From the NCBI RefSeq assembly GCF_003298505.1, contig NZ_QNGB01000006.1:62001-126000 (forward strand): DNA of 64,000 nucleotides. Direction: 5' to 3'. The DNA is from Roseovarius sp. TE539. GTDB lineage: Bacteria > Pseudomonadota > Alphaproteobacteria > Rhodobacterales > Rhodobacteraceae. Below, one piece after another: positions 53,899-63,865 of the stretch. How positions within the stretch are numbered: the stretch's first letter is position 1; the number at the start of each line of letters is the position of its first letter. The position numbers and the translations under genes are program-made. The notes beneath the pieces were generated by a model. It was not told the origin of the DNA, did no database searches, and worked only from the letters and a program-made list of their open reading frames with translations.

Positions 53899-54898
53899 GG
53901 CGGATCCGCGGATCGAGCAGACCATAGAGAAGATCGGCGACGATGTTGAACGCCACGATCAGCACCGCAAGCATGAAGGTCACCGTCTGCACCATCGGCA
54001 AGTCGCCGGCCATGATCGAGGTGATCAGAAGTTGCCCCAGCCCGTTCACCTTGAAGATCTGTTCGGTGATGATCGCGCCGCCGAAAACCTGCGGCAGACC
54101 GAGCGCGATGATCGTGATGACGGGGATCATCGAGTTGCGCAGCACATGCACCAAGACGACCGTCCATTCGTTCAGGCCCTTGGCGCGCGCGGTCCGGACA
54201 TAATCCTGCCGCAGGCTGTCGAGCATCGCCGCGCGCATGAACCTGCTGATCTGAGCGGTTGTCTGAACCGCCAGCACCATCACCGGCAGGATCATCTGCC
54301 GCACCTGTATTGTGAAGCTGTGCCAGTCGGTCACCCGGTGCGTGGTGTCGTAGATCGAGGGCAGCCAGCCGAGATGGACCGAGAAGATCACGATGGCCAG
54401 CACCCCCGAAAAGAAGGGCGGCACCGAATAGCCGACCAGGGTCAGCAGGGTTCCGACCTGGTCGAAGACCGAGTATTGCCGATAGGCGGCAAGAATGCCG
54501 ATCGGCAGCGCAACGAGGATGCCGAGGACATAGGCCATGCCCACCACCCAGAGAGTCTGCGGCATCCGCTCGACGACGATGTCCATGACCGGCGAACGTG
54601 TCTGCCAGCTGATCACGCGCTGCCGGTCCTGTGCCAGGTCGGTGCCGAGAACGGCGTCGAGCCACACCATCGGTTCCACCGCGAAGAACTGCCAGAGCCA
54701 TTTGCCAAAACGGATATGCGTCGGCTCCCCGAGGCCGAGCGCCTCGCGCATGCGCTCCTTGATCTCGGGCGGGACCGAAAGGGGAACCTGCGCCATCGGG
54801 TCGCCCGGCGCCAGGTCAAGCAGAAGGAAAATGATCAGCGCCGTGACCAGCAGCGCCGGCACTGACATCGCAACCCGGCGCAGCGCATAGCTCAGCAT
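53891..54898 (-). CDS. Peptide ABC transporter permease, DppB/YejB-like
   Basis: The 335-residue permease has six membrane segments and the DppB motifs SYALRRVAMSVPALLVTALI at the start, LVGYSVPPFFSGVLAIVIFS, and the EAA loop ARAKGLNEWTVVLVHVLRN. It pairs with the following permease to form the channel. The 25-base gap to the binding-protein gene suggests one operon. Confidence 0.94.
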   Translation of the reverse strand: MLSYALRRVAMSVPALLVTALIIFLLLDLAPGDPMAQVPLSVPPEIKERMREALGLGEPTHIRFGKWLWQFFAVEPMVWLDAVLGTDLAQDRQRVISWQTRSPVMDIVVERMPQTLWVVGMAYVLGILVALPIGILAAYRQYSVFDQVGTLLTLVGYSVPPFFSGVLAIVIFSVHLGWLPSIYDTTHRVTDWHSFTIQVRQMILPVMVLAVQTTAQISRFMRAAMLDSLRQDYVRTARAKGLNEWTVVLVHVLRNSMIPVITIIALGLPQVFGGAIITEQIFKVNGLGQLLITSIMAGDLPMVQTVTFMLAVLIVAFNIVADLLYGLLDPRIRHD

Positions 54899-54923
54899 GC
54901 CGTGCCCCGCTTCGTCGGGCCGT

Positions 54924-56648
54924 TCATTCGCCGGTCCGGTGCCAGTCGGCGATGTTCCACAATTCGCTGTCCCATGTGTTCAGCCGCACCCCGCCCAGAT
55001 CGGCGGCCACCGCCGAGACGCGGCCGCGGTCGACCAGTGGCAGCACGGCGTGGTCTTGCACGATCATGTCGTTCAGGCGCCGCGCCAGGGCCGCGCGCTC
55101 CTCGATCCGGGCGGTTCCGGCCATTTCGGCCACCAGGGCGTCATACTCGGGATCGCACCAGCGTCCGATATTGCTGCCCTGCCACTGGTTGCCGGGTTGC
55201 GGGGCCTCGTCGCAGGTCCAGTTGGCGAGATAGGCCTGCGGATCGGTGCCATCGAAGGTGCCGGCAAACATCTGTACGTCGGCAAAGAATTTCTGGAAAG
55301 TGTCGGGGCTGCCGGGGTCGCTGCCGAAAAAGACGCTGGCGTCGATGTTGCGCAGGTCCGTTTCAACACCGATTGTGCGCCACCATTGCTTGATGACGGC
55401 CTGGAAATCCTGCCGGACCGCGTTGGTGGAGGTCTGGAAGGTGAGCCGCAGCTCGCGGCCGTTCCTCTCGCGGGTGCCGTCGCCGTCGCTGTCGGTCCAG
55501 CCGGCCTTTTCGAGAAGTGCGGCAGCGCCGGCGAGATCCTGTTCCCGGCAGGCGCGGTTGCTGTCCGAGGCATAGATTTCCGGCGCCGGCACCAGATTGC
55601 AGGTCACCCGGCCGGCGCGCCCGTAGCCGATCTCGGTCAGAATCGCCCGGTCGATGGCCATCGACAGCGCCCGGCGGACTCTGCGGTCGGACAGGACGGG
55701 ATGCGGATGTGCCCGCGTGGAGCGCGCATCGCCAAGCGCCGGGTCGGGATCGGTGAAGTTGATGACGATGCGTTCCACCATCGTGCCGAAAGCCGAAACC
55801 AGCCGCCCGCGCCCCGAGGCCGCCATCGCCCCGAGGACATCGGGCGCCAGCTGCAGGTTCCACGCATAATCGAATTCGCCGGTTTCCAGAACTGCGCGCG
55901 CGGCTGCCGCGGCGCCGCCTCCGCCCTTGAGGACCGCTTCGCCGAAGGCGGGTTTGGCAGGCTCACGGTAGTGCGGGTTGGCAAGATAGCGCACCACGTC
56001 GTTGGGTCTGAACTCCGCCACCGTGAAGGGGCCGGTGCCCACGGGTGCGAAATTGGCCTCGGTGCATCCGGGGGCGCGCGGCCCGAGGCAGCCGGTGAAT
56101 TGCGCTTTCTGGAGGATCGGGGCGGCGGCGCCCACGAAGGGGCCGTAGGGATAGGGCCGCGGCGCATCGAAGATCACCGTGACGGTGCGCGGGTCCACCA
56201 CCGAAACATCGGCCACGCCGGCGAATTTCTCGGCCTGGGCGCAGCCGCCACCCTCGGCGGTGCAGTAGCGCCAAGTGAAGCGGATATCCTCGGCGGTGAC
56301 GGGGCTTCCGTCGGACCATTTCAACCCGTCACGCAGGCGCCAGGTGATGCGGGTCCGGTCGGCGTTGATGCCGCCGTTCTCCTGAGTGGGGACGGTTTCG
56401 GCCAGCCACGGGACGATCCGGCCCGTTTCATCGAAGCGCGCCAGGGGTTCAAGGACAAGGCTGGCGGCCTCGATATCCTTGGTGCCACCCGACAGGTAGG
56501 GGTTGAGGATCGACGGCGCCTGCCAATAGAGGATCCTCAGGATACCGTCCTCACCACGCCCGGCCTGCGCGGTCAGGGGCACACCCCCGGCCAGCGCCAG
56601 GAAAAGAAGCACGGCACACAGCGATTGCGGGCAGGCACGGGCGGGCAT
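54924..56648 (-). CDS. Peptide ABC transporter substrate-binding protein
   Basis: The 574-residue protein has a signal peptide (residues 1-29, ending LTAQA) and the family 5 solute-binding fold: LRILYWQAPSILNPYLS, then LRDGLKWSDGSPVTAEDIRF, and RRVRRALSMAIDRAILTEIG. It would bind oligopeptides in the periplasm for the permeases downstream. The size and gene order resemble YejA-YejB-YejE. The 168-base gap at 56649-56816 to the divergent ATPase gene would hold both promoters. Confidence 0.93.
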   Translation of the reverse strand: MPARACPQSLCAVLLFLALAGGVPLTAQAGRGEDGILRILYWQAPSILNPYLSGGTKDIEAASLVLEPLARFDETGRIVPWLAETVPTQENGGINADRTRITWRLRDGLKWSDGSPVTAEDIRFTWRYCTAEGGGCAQAEKFAGVADVSVVDPRTVTVIFDAPRPYPYGPFVGAAAPILQKAQFTGCLGPRAPGCTEANFAPVGTGPFTVAEFRPNDVVRYLANPHYREPAKPAFGEAVLKGGGGAAAAARAVLETGEFDYAWNLQLAPDVLGAMAASGRGRLVSAFGTMVERIVINFTDPDPALGDARSTRAHPHPVLSDRRVRRALSMAIDRAILTEIGYGRAGRVTCNLVPAPEIYASDSNRACREQDLAGAAALLEKAGWTDSDGDGTRERNGRELRLTFQTSTNAVRQDFQAVIKQWWRTIGVETDLRNIDASVFFGSDPGSPDTFQKFFADVQMFAGTFDGTDPQAYLANWTCDEAPQPGNQWQGSNIGRWCDPEYDALVAEMAGTARIEERAALARRLNDMIVQDHAVLPLVDRGRVSAVAADLGGVRLNTWDSELWNIADWHRTGE

Positions 56649-56816
56649 TCGGATCTCCTGTCCTGTTTCGTCCGGGCGCCACGGGGCGCCGCATCATCAC
56701 AAACCGCCCATGCCGATATTGCAAGGCCAGGTGGCCGCGATTTCAGGTATTTGACACTCCTCCGGCGCTGCGGATACCGTCACAATGGCATCCGTGCACA
56801 ATCGGAGTCCGCCCCC

Positions 56817-58598
56817 GTGACAGATCAGCCCATTGCCCGGATCGAGGGCCTCAAGGTGAGTTTCGGTGACACGGTGGCGATCGCGGATCTCGGGTTCGAG
56901 GTCGCGGCGGGCGAGTGCCTGTGCATCGTCGGGGAATCGGGGGCCGGAAAATCCGCCGCGGCACTGGCCCTGATGGGCCTCATCGCCCGGGACGGCGGGC
57001 GTATCGAGGCGGGGCGCATCATGCTGACGGTGCGTGGGGGCGGTCCCCTGGATCTGCTGGCCGCGGGCGAAGCGAGGATGCGCGGCATCCGGGGCCGCGA
57101 CATCGCCATGATCTTTCAGGAACCGATGACGGCGCTCAATCCCGTGCTGACCCTGGGGCGGCAGGTGACGGAAGGGTTGCGGCGCCACGAGGGCCTCGGG
57201 GCCGCCGCCGCGCGGGCGCGGGCGCTCGATCTTTTCCGGCAGGTGCGCCTGCCTGATCCGTCGGCCTGCCTGGGATACTATCCGCACGAGCTTTCGGGTG
57301 GAATGCGGCAGCGGGCGATGATCGCCATGGCGCTGGCCTGCCGTCCGCGGCTTCTGGTGGCCGATGAACCGACCACGGCGCTGGACGTGACCACGCAGGC
57401 CGAGATACTCGCGCTTCTGGATCGGCTGCGGCGCGAGACGGGGACGGCGATTGTGTTCATAACCCATGACATGGCGGTCGTGGCGCGGATCGCCGACCGG
57501 GTTGTGGTGATGGCGCATGGCCGCAAGGTTGAAGAGGGTCCGGCGCGCCGCGTTTTCGCATCGCCACGCGCCGCCGAGACCCGCGCCCTTCTGGAGGCCG
57601 CGCCGCGCCTTGGGTCCGGGCGATCCGCGTTGCCGCGGGACATCGGGCACGATGCGGCCGACCCGGGACGGGCGGCGCCGGTGCTTGAGGTTGCCGGGCT
57701 GAGCGTGCGTTACCCGGCCCGCGGCCGGGTGTTGCGGCAGCGGGCTCCGGCCCCTTGCGTGGTCCGGGACGTGTCCTTTGCCATCGCGCGGGGGCGGACC
57801 CTGGCACTGGTGGGCGAATCGGGGTGCGGCAAATCCAGCACCGGGCGGGCCATCCTGCGTCTCGGCCCGGTTTCAGGGGGGCGGGTGGCGCTTTGCGGGC
57901 AGGACATGCTGTCGCTTTCGGGCGCGGCCCTGCGCCGGGCACGGATGCGTGCGCAAATGGTTTTCCAGGATCCCCATGGCAGCCTCGACCCGCGCATGAC
58001 CCTTGCCGCGCAGATCGAGGAGCCGTTGCGCAACATCTGTGTGGGCCGCGCCGAGCGTGCGGAAAGGGCCGCGGCGCTGCTCGATCGGGTCGCGCTGCCA
58101 CGGGGCCTGATGCGGCGCTATCCCCACCAACTGTCGGGCGGCCAGCGTCAGCGTGTGGCCATCGCCCGCGCCCTCGCCCCGGACCCGGCCCTGATCGTGG
58201 CCGACGAAGCGGTGAGCGCACTGGACGCGACCGTGCAGGCGCGCGTCCTGGAGCTTCTGGAGGAATTGCAGGCGGAACGGGGACTGTCCTATCTGTTCAT
58301 AAGTCATGACATGGGGGTGGTCGAGCGCATCAGCCACGAGATCGCGGTCATGCACCGGGGCCGGATCGTGGAACGGGGGCCGCGCGACGCGGTGCTTGGC
58401 AGCCCGCGCCATGCCTATACGCAGGCCCTGCTGCGGGCGGTGCCGGTGCCGGATCCTGATGCACCCGCCCCGCAATGGCCCGATCGGCCTTTCGGGGCGC
58501 CCCCTCGCGGGCGTACCGGCGGCGGGCGGCCCGGCTCCGGTGTTTACCACGAGGCCGCCCCGGGACACTTTGTGCTTGTCGACGAAAGCGGTTATTGA
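56817..58598 (+). CDS. Fused double-ABC ATPase of a peptide transporter (DppDF/YejF-like)
   Basis: The 593-residue protein has two complete ATPase domains in one chain. The first has Walker A GESGAGKS, signature LSGGMRQR and Walker B LLVADEPTTALD; the second has GESGCGKS, LSGGQRQR and LIVADEAVSALD. Both are of the OppD/DppD and OppF type. It starts with a GTG at 56817; the frame is open much further upstream, but that lies over the binding-protein gene and is not coding. It would drive the transporter encoded on the other strand. Confidence 0.93.
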   Translation: MTDQPIARIEGLKVSFGDTVAIADLGFEVAAGECLCIVGESGAGKSAAALALMGLIARDGGRIEAGRIMLTVRGGGPLDLLAAGEARMRGIRGRDIAMIFQEPMTALNPVLTLGRQVTEGLRRHEGLGAAAARARALDLFRQVRLPDPSACLGYYPHELSGGMRQRAMIAMALACRPRLLVADEPTTALDVTTQAEILALLDRLRRETGTAIVFITHDMAVVARIADRVVVMAHGRKVEEGPARRVFASPRAAETRALLEAAPRLGSGRSALPRDIGHDAADPGRAAPVLEVAGLSVRYPARGRVLRQRAPAPCVVRDVSFAIARGRTLALVGESGCGKSSTGRAILRLGPVSGGRVALCGQDMLSLSGAALRRARMRAQMVFQDPHGSLDPRMTLAAQIEEPLRNICVGRAERAERAAALLDRVALPRGLMRRYPHQLSGGQRQRVAIARALAPDPALIVADEAVSALDATVQARVLELLEELQAERGLSYLFISHDMGVVERISHEIAVMHRGRIVERGPRDAVLGSPRHAYTQALLRAVPVPDPDAPAPQWPDRPFGAPPRGRTGGGRPGSGVYHEAAPGHFVLVDESGY

Positions 58599-58643
58599 AG
58601 CCGGGCAGGGGCCGCGATGCGGCCCATCCCAAGGAGTCACGAC

Positions 58644-59804
58644 ATGCCCGTGAAGAACCGATTCGCCGAAACGCATGCGGAAATCACCGAATGGCGCCGC
58701 GATATCCACAGCCATCCGGAGATCCTGTTCGAAACCCATCGCACCGCCGCGCTGGTGGCCGACAAGCTGCGCAGCTTCGGTTGTGACGAGGTGGTCGAGG
58801 GGATCGGCCGCACCGGCGTGGTGGGCGTGATTCAGGGACGCAAGACAGGATCGGGCAAGGTGATCGGCCTGCGCGCGGACATGGACGCGCTGCCAATTCA
58901 TGAGGCGACCGGCCTCGATTATGCCAGCGGCACCGACGGTGCGATGCATGCCTGCGGCCATGACGGACATACCGCGATGCTTCTGGGAGCGGCGCAATAC
59001 CTTACCGGAACACGCAATTTCGATGGCACCGTCGTGGTCATCTTCCAGCCCGCCGAAGAGGGCGGTGGCGGCGGGCGCGAGATGTGCGAGGACGGGCTGA
59101 TGGACAGGTTCGGTATCCAGGAGGTCTATGGCATGCACAACTGGCCCGGCGTGCCCGTGGGGCAGTTCGCGATCCGGCCAGGGCCGTTCTTTGCCGCCAC
59201 GGATTTGTTCGGGATCGAACTGGAAGGGCGCGGCGGACATGCCGCCAAGCCGCACAGCACGGTGGATCCGGTGGTGATGGCCAGTCAGTTGATCACGGCG
59301 TTGCAGACCATCGCCAGCCGCAACGCAGATCCGACCGAGCAGATCGTGGTTTCGGTCACATCGGTGGAGACGTCGTCGCATGCCTTCAACGTGATTCCGC
59401 AGAAAGTGACCCTGATGGGCACTGTCCGCACGCTGAGCAACGCGATGCGCGACCTGGCCGAGGCGCGGATGCAGGCGCTGTGCGACACGATACCGGCAGG
59501 ATTCGGTGGCGCCGCGACCCTGACCTACGAGCGCAATTACCCGGTCATGGTCAATCACGAGGCGCAGACCGCGTTCGCCGCGGAGGCCGCCAGGGCCGTC
59601 TCCGGCCAGTGCGACGCGGCCCCGCTGGTGATGGGGGGCGAGGATTTCGCCTACATGCTGGAGGACCGTCCCGGCGCCTACATCCTGGTGGGCAATGGCG
59701 ACACGGCGATGGTCCATCATCCCGAATACGATTTCAACGACGAAACGATCCCGGCAGGTTGCAGCTGGTGGGTGGAGATCGCGGAGCGGCGCATGCCGAT
59801 TTGA
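58644..59804 (+). CDS. M20 family amidohydrolase (hippurate hydrolase-like)
   Basis: The 386-residue cytosolic metallopeptidase has the M20D motifs GLRADMDALPIHEATGLDYAS, HACGHDGHTAML, and QPAEEGGGGGREM, with the zinc/manganese ligands Cys, His and Glu. It cleaves N-acyl amino acids, hippurate or similar amides. The exact substrate is unknown. The ATG at 58644 follows AAGGAG. It is 45 bases after the transporter ATPase in the same direction, so it may hydrolyse imported peptides. Confidence 0.92.
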   Translation: MPVKNRFAETHAEITEWRRDIHSHPEILFETHRTAALVADKLRSFGCDEVVEGIGRTGVVGVIQGRKTGSGKVIGLRADMDALPIHEATGLDYASGTDGAMHACGHDGHTAMLLGAAQYLTGTRNFDGTVVVIFQPAEEGGGGGREMCEDGLMDRFGIQEVYGMHNWPGVPVGQFAIRPGPFFAATDLFGIELEGRGGHAAKPHSTVDPVVMASQLITALQTIASRNADPTEQIVVSVTSVETSSHAFNVIPQKVTLMGTVRTLSNAMRDLAEARMQALCDTIPAGFGGAATLTYERNYPVMVNHEAQTAFAAEAARAVSGQCDAAPLVMGGEDFAYMLEDRPGAYILVGNGDTAMVHHPEYDFNDETIPAGCSWWVEIAERRMPI

Positions 59805-59817
59805 ACCGGAAACGGCA

Positions 59818-59884
59818 AGGGGGCGCTGCCCCCGCCGCCGCTGTCGCGGCGCCTCCCCCGGGATATTTCCGGCCAGAAGAAACG
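59818..59884. repeat. Intergenic GC-rich repeat, second copy
   Basis: GGGGGCGCTGCC at the left and CCCGGGATATTTCCGG followed by CCAGAAGAA at the right match the 51.5-kb element, with an extra GC-rich hairpin (GCCGC/GCGGC) in between. It lies between convergent genes and may end transcription for either. Confidence 0.65.
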
Positions 59885-59890
59885 GGCCGT

Positions 59891-60925
59891 TCAGCCGTCC
59901 GACCAGAGCCGGTCGTAGACCGCCGCGATGCCGTCCGCTTCCAGTGCCACGCTGAAATTGGCCTCGGCGCGTTCCCTTGCGGCCCGGGACATGGCGGTGT
60001 GACGACGGGTGTCGCAGAGCAGGTCGTGCAGCGCGGCCGCCGCGCCGTTCCCTTCGGTGATGACACCGCAGGCCCCCTGACCGGCAAAGCTCCGGTAATA
60101 GCCCTGGTCGGTGGCGACGAACGGTACGCCGGAGGCCATTCCTTCGAGCGGCGCCATGCCGTAACCTTCGTAGCGGGGCAATTGCACCACCGCCGACAGG
60201 GCCCGCATGAGCGCGGGCAGGGCGTCCGGCGCCATTTCTCCGGGGAAGAGGATCCGCCCCGACAGGCCCGCGGCGGCGACCCGCGACTTGAGCGTTGAAA
60301 GGAAGGCGGCATCGCCCCTGGCCGCGCGCCCGATCACGAGGGCGGTGAGCCCGGGGTGGTACGGCAACAGGGCGATCATCGCGTCGATGAATCTGTCGGT
60401 GCCCTTTTCGGGACGGACGCGGCCCACGGTGGCGAGTCCGGCGGTGCCCGGAAAGCCGGTGTCCGCCCAGGCGGCAGTGCGGTCCCGGGCGGGGAAGAAA
60501 CGGGCGGTGTCCACCCCGTGCGGAACGACGGCGCGCACATGCGGCACGTGTCCCGCCGCCCGTTCGGTGGTTGCGATCACCGCGTCCATGCGCGAAATGA
60601 GCCAGCGCGGAAGGGCCGAATGCCGGCGCAGCGCCGCGGAGGTGAAGACGATGCGGACCGGCAGGCGCAACACATCCCGCGCCCAGAGGGCGGCGCGCAT
60701 CTCGGGGTTGCGGCGCACATGCCAGATCACGAAGGGGCGCCCCGGTGCCGGGGTCCTGGACAGGCGCATGGCGGCGGCCGGGCTGACCGGGTCCGGACAC
60801 CCCGGCAACGGCTGGCCGGCCAGCACCATGTCGAACTGTGCCGCCTGGGTGCGCGCCACCGCTGCGGCCGTGGCCGAGACGCCGGTGAAATTGCGGTTGA
60901 AGTTGGTCACGATCAGTTCTGTCAT
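59891..60925 (-). CDS. Glycosyltransferase family 4 protein
   Basis: The 344-residue protein has the GT4 C-terminal domain, with VGRVRPEKGTDRFIDAMIAL and the nucleotide-sugar motif EGYGMAPLEGMASGVPFVAT. The N-terminal half, LIVTNFNRNFTGVSATA, is compatible. The donor and acceptor are unknown. The gene is directly downstream (12 bases) of the Kdo transferase, so it may add a sugar to the lipid A core. Confidence 0.9.
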   Translation of the reverse strand: MTELIVTNFNRNFTGVSATAAAVARTQAAQFDMVLAGQPLPGCPDPVSPAAAMRLSRTPAPGRPFVIWHVRRNPEMRAALWARDVLRLPVRIVFTSAALRRHSALPRWLISRMDAVIATTERAAGHVPHVRAVVPHGVDTARFFPARDRTAAWADTGFPGTAGLATVGRVRPEKGTDRFIDAMIALLPYHPGLTALVIGRAARGDAAFLSTLKSRVAAAGLSGRILFPGEMAPDALPALMRALSAVVQLPRYEGYGMAPLEGMASGVPFVATDQGYYRSFAGQGACGVITEGNGAAAALHDLLCDTRRHTAMSRAARERAEANFSVALEADGIAAVYDRLWSDG

Positions 60926-60937
60926 GCGGTCCCTGCG

Positions 60938-62242
60938 TCAGGTGCCCTTTGCACCGTGGCCCAGGTCGAGCCTGTGCGACAGCGTTTCAGTCAGGGCTTC
61001 GAGCATGTCGTCCTGCGCGGCGGCGAAGGCGCGCGCCTCTGCGCGGCGTTGTTCGAGTTGTTCGGTATTGCCCAGAAGCGCGCCCAGTTCGCGGGTCAGG
61101 TCGGCGGCGCCGGGCACCTCCACGGCGCCGCCGGCCGTTGCGAAATCGGCATAGGCGCGGGTGAAATTCGCATAGAGCGGCCCGTGCAGGACCGCCGACC
61201 CGGCATAGGCGGGTTCGAAAGGATTGTGCCCGCCCACCGGCGTGAAGGACCCTCCGAGGCAGGTGATGGGCGCCAGCCTGTACCACAGCCCGGTCTCGCC
61301 CATCGTGTCCGCGAGGTAGACCTGGACATCCGGTCGGAGCGCCGCCGCATGGCTTCGACGCGCCACCGCGAGTCCGGCGCGCGCGATCAGGGCCTCGATG
61401 GCGTCGCCGCGGTCCGGGTGGCGCGGCACCAGCACGAGCAGAAGATCCGGGAAATCTTTCAGCAGACTGGCCTGTGCGGCCAGCATCACCTCTTCTTCGC
61501 CGGGATGGGTGGACCCGGCGACCCAGCAGGGCCGGCCATCGAGCGCGGCGCGCAGGCTGTCCAGTTCGGCGGCGTCGAAGGGTGGCGGGCCGCAGACGGA
61601 TTTCAGGTTCTGCCCGGTGACGGCGTGTCCCAGACCGAGATCGTGCAGGTGCCTCGTGGTGCGGGCGTCCTGGGTATGAATGAGCCGGAACAGCCCCATG
61701 AGGTGACGTGCCGCTTGCGGAAAGCGTTTCCAGTTGCGCGCCGAGGTGTCGGAGATGCGCGCATTCAGCAGGGCCATCGGGATACCGGCGGCATGGCTTG
61801 TTCTCAGCATGTTCGGCCAAAGTTCGCTTTCCACGAATATCGCCGCCGAGGGTGCCCAATGGGCGAGGAAACGGCCCATCGGGCGCCGCCCGTCAAGCGG
61901 TGCGAACTGATGGATGCAACGGGGCGGCAGGCGCCCTTCCAGAACCTGCGCCGAGGTGGCGGTGCCGCTGGTCAGAAGGAAGGAGAGGCCCGGATGCGTT
62001 TCTCCCATCCGCGCGATCAGGCGCAGGACAGACAGGCTCTCGCCGACACTGGCGGCATGGAACCACAGCAGCGGACCGTCGGGGCGGGCTTGCGTGGCAT
62101 GACCCAGCCTTTCACGCAGGCGGCCCGGGTCGGTTCCCTGTGCACGCAGCTTGGCCGCGACACGGCGGTAGGCCAGCGGCACGGCCATGTCGGCGGCGGT
62201 TCCGTAGAGACGGATCAGCGCCGGCGGACCGGAGGCCGGCAT
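60938..62242 (-). CDS. waaA: 3-deoxy-D-manno-octulosonic-acid transferase
   Basis: WaaA (KdtA) joins Kdo from CMP-Kdo to lipid A on the inner membrane. The 434-residue protein has LLWFHAASVGESLSVLRLI, then VESELWPNMLR, GSTHPGEEEVML, and GGSFTPVGGHNPFEPA, all diagnostic. The ATG overlaps the moaA stop by one base, an unusual pairing. It is followed by a GT4. Confidence 0.96.
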   Translation of the reverse strand: MPASGPPALIRLYGTAADMAVPLAYRRVAAKLRAQGTDPGRLRERLGHATQARPDGPLLWFHAASVGESLSVLRLIARMGETHPGLSFLLTSGTATSAQVLEGRLPPRCIHQFAPLDGRRPMGRFLAHWAPSAAIFVESELWPNMLRTSHAAGIPMALLNARISDTSARNWKRFPQAARHLMGLFRLIHTQDARTTRHLHDLGLGHAVTGQNLKSVCGPPPFDAAELDSLRAALDGRPCWVAGSTHPGEEEVMLAAQASLLKDFPDLLLVLVPRHPDRGDAIEALIARAGLAVARRSHAAALRPDVQVYLADTMGETGLWYRLAPITCLGGSFTPVGGHNPFEPAYAGSAVLHGPLYANFTRAYADFATAGGAVEVPGAADLTRELGALLGNTEQLEQRRAEARAFAAAQDDMLEALTETLSHRLDLGHGAKGT

Positions 62243-63249
62243 CAGCCCCCCGTGTGGCTCATGTGGCGCGACATCCGCCCGTCGACGCTTTGACGTGAAT
62301 AATCGAAATCATGGCCCTTGGGCTTGCGGGCGATGGCGGCACGGACCGCGGCCTCAAGCGGGGCGTCGTCACCGGGGTGGTTGCGCAGGGGCGCGCGCAG
62401 ATCGGCCATGTCCTCCTGCCCCAGACACATGTAGAGTTCACCAGTGCAGGTCAGGCGCACACGGTTGCAACTCTCGCAGAAATTATGCGTGAGCGGCGTG
62501 ATGAAGCCGATCTTCTGCCCGGTCTCGTCAAGTTGCACATACCGGGCCGGCCCGCCGGAGCGTTCGGCAAGATCGGTCAGGCTGTAACGCTCGCCGAGCG
62601 TGGCCCGGAGTTCCCTGAGGGGCCAGTACTGGCCAAGCCGGTCCTCATTGCCGATATCACCCATCGGCATGACCTCGATGAAGGTCAGATCCATGTCACG
62701 GGCCGCGCACCATTCGACAAGCGCGAAAAGTTCATCCTCGTTGAACCCCTTGAGTGCAACGGTGTTGATCTTGACCCTCAGACCCGCCTTCTGAGCCGCG
62801 TCGATGCCCTTGAGAACCTGGGGCAGACGGCCCCAGCGTGTTATGTCGGCGAACTTCTTCTCATCGAGCGTGTCGAGCGAGATATTTACCCGGCGCACCC
62901 CGGCGGCGAAGAGGTCGTCAGCGAAACGCACCAGCTGACTGCCATTGGTGGTCAGGGTCAATTCGCGCAACGCCCCGCTCTCGAGATGGCGGCCCATGGC
63001 GTGAAAGAAGGTCATGATGTCCCGCCGCACCAGGGGCTCGCCGCCGGTGATCCGCAGTTTTTCCACCCCCATGCGGATGAATGCGGTACACATGCGGTCC
63101 AGTTCCTCGAGTGTCAGAAGCTCCTTCTTCGGCAGGAAGGTCATGTTCTCGGACATGCAGTAGACACAGCGGAAGTCGCAGCGGTCCGTCACCGAGACAC
63201 GCAGGTAGGAAATGGCGCGATGGAAAGGATCAACGAGAGGTGCGGTCAT
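62242..63249 (-). CDS. moaA: GTP 3',8-cyclase (molybdenum cofactor)
   Basis: MoaA carries out the first step of molybdenum cofactor synthesis as a radical SAM enzyme. The 335-residue protein has the N-terminal cluster motif CDFRCVYC, the C-terminal [18 protein letters not shown] that binds a second 4Fe-4S cluster, and [14 protein letters not shown]. It ends in the Gly-Gly needed for activity. The moaC partner is not nearby. Confidence 0.97.
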   Translation of the reverse strand: MTAPLVDPFHRAISYLRVSVTDRCDFRCVYCMSENMTFLPKKELLTLEELDRMCTAFIRMGVEKLRITGGEPLVRRDIMTFFHAMGRHLESGALRELTLTTNGSQLVRFADDLFAAGVRRVNISLDTLDEKKFADITRWGRLPQVLKGIDAAQKAGLRVKINTVALKGFNEDELFALVEWCAARDMDLTFIEVMPMGDIGNEDRLGQYWPLRELRATLGERYSLTDLAERSGGPARYVQLDETGQKIGFITPLTHNFCESCNRVRLTCTGELYMCLGQEDMADLRAPLRNHPGDDAPLEAAVRAAIARKPKGHDFDYSRQSVDGRMSRHMSHTGG

Positions 63250-63335
63250 GGGGAGAACCTATGGTCTGGGAACGGCGGCGGCAAGGGCGATCTTCATGAT
63301 TGAAGCCGATCCGGACGGCGGGCATAGTGACGATG

Positions 63336-63839
63336 ATGAAACATGTCCTTGCGATCATCGCGCTGGTTTTCGTTCTGTCCGGCTGTGCCCGTCTGGAAGC
63401 GCTGAATCCGTTTCGGCAAACCCAACCGGAGAGCGAGAGCGTCGATCCGCTGCCTGATGACATCCTGCGTCCGCGCGCCCGCCCGGGGACGGGGCCAGAC
63501 GAGGCGCGCACCGCCGAGGCGTTCGATACCTCCAGCCGGTCGGAGCGGGCCACTGCCGCAACCGCCGGGGCCAATGCCGGGGAAACCGACCTGGGGACGA
63601 CGATAGCCTCGCTCGGTGCGGTCACAAGGCCGGGTTTCTGGATCGAGACACCACTTGTCACGGAGCGCGGCAAGGGACGTGTCCTTTACGCCGAGACGGG
63701 AAAATCGTCACGGGTAGAGCTCATTCCGGTCGATGCTCCGCGTGGCGCCGGAAGCCGGCTTTCGTTGGCGGCGATGCGACTTGTCGGCGCCGATCTGACC
63801 GGACTGCCGAAGATCAGGGTGTTCCGAAAGTCCGATTGA
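63336..63839 (+). CDS. Lipoprotein of unknown function
   Basis: The 167-residue protein has a signal peptide MKHVLAIIALVFVLSGC with lipobox LSGC (Cys17). After it come RLEALNPFRQ, a Ala/Thr-rich linker and a C-terminal domain ending LPKIRVFRKSD. An ATG one codon upstream at 63333 is also possible. It resembles the lipoprotein at 4974-5495 in layout and some motifs. The function is unknown. It is divergent from moaA. Confidence 0.72.
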   Translation: MKHVLAIIALVFVLSGCARLEALNPFRQTQPESESVDPLPDDILRPRARPGTGPDEARTAEAFDTSSRSERATAATAGANAGETDLGTTIASLGAVTRPGFWIETPLVTERGKGRVLYAETGKSSRVELIPVDAPRGAGSRLSLAAMRLVGADLTGLPKIRVFRKSD

Positions 63840-63865
63840 GGCCGATGCGTCAGTCCGGGGCAGGG

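Noticed and set aside
54897-56816. Upstream extension of the fused ABC ATPase frame
   Set aside because: It overlaps the binding-protein gene antisense and shows no ATPase-like sequence; the GTG at 56817 gives the expected N-terminus.
57873-60800. 975-codon minus-strand open frame across the ATPase, M20 and GT4 genes
   Set aside because: It is a shadow of well-supported genes and has no recognisable domain.
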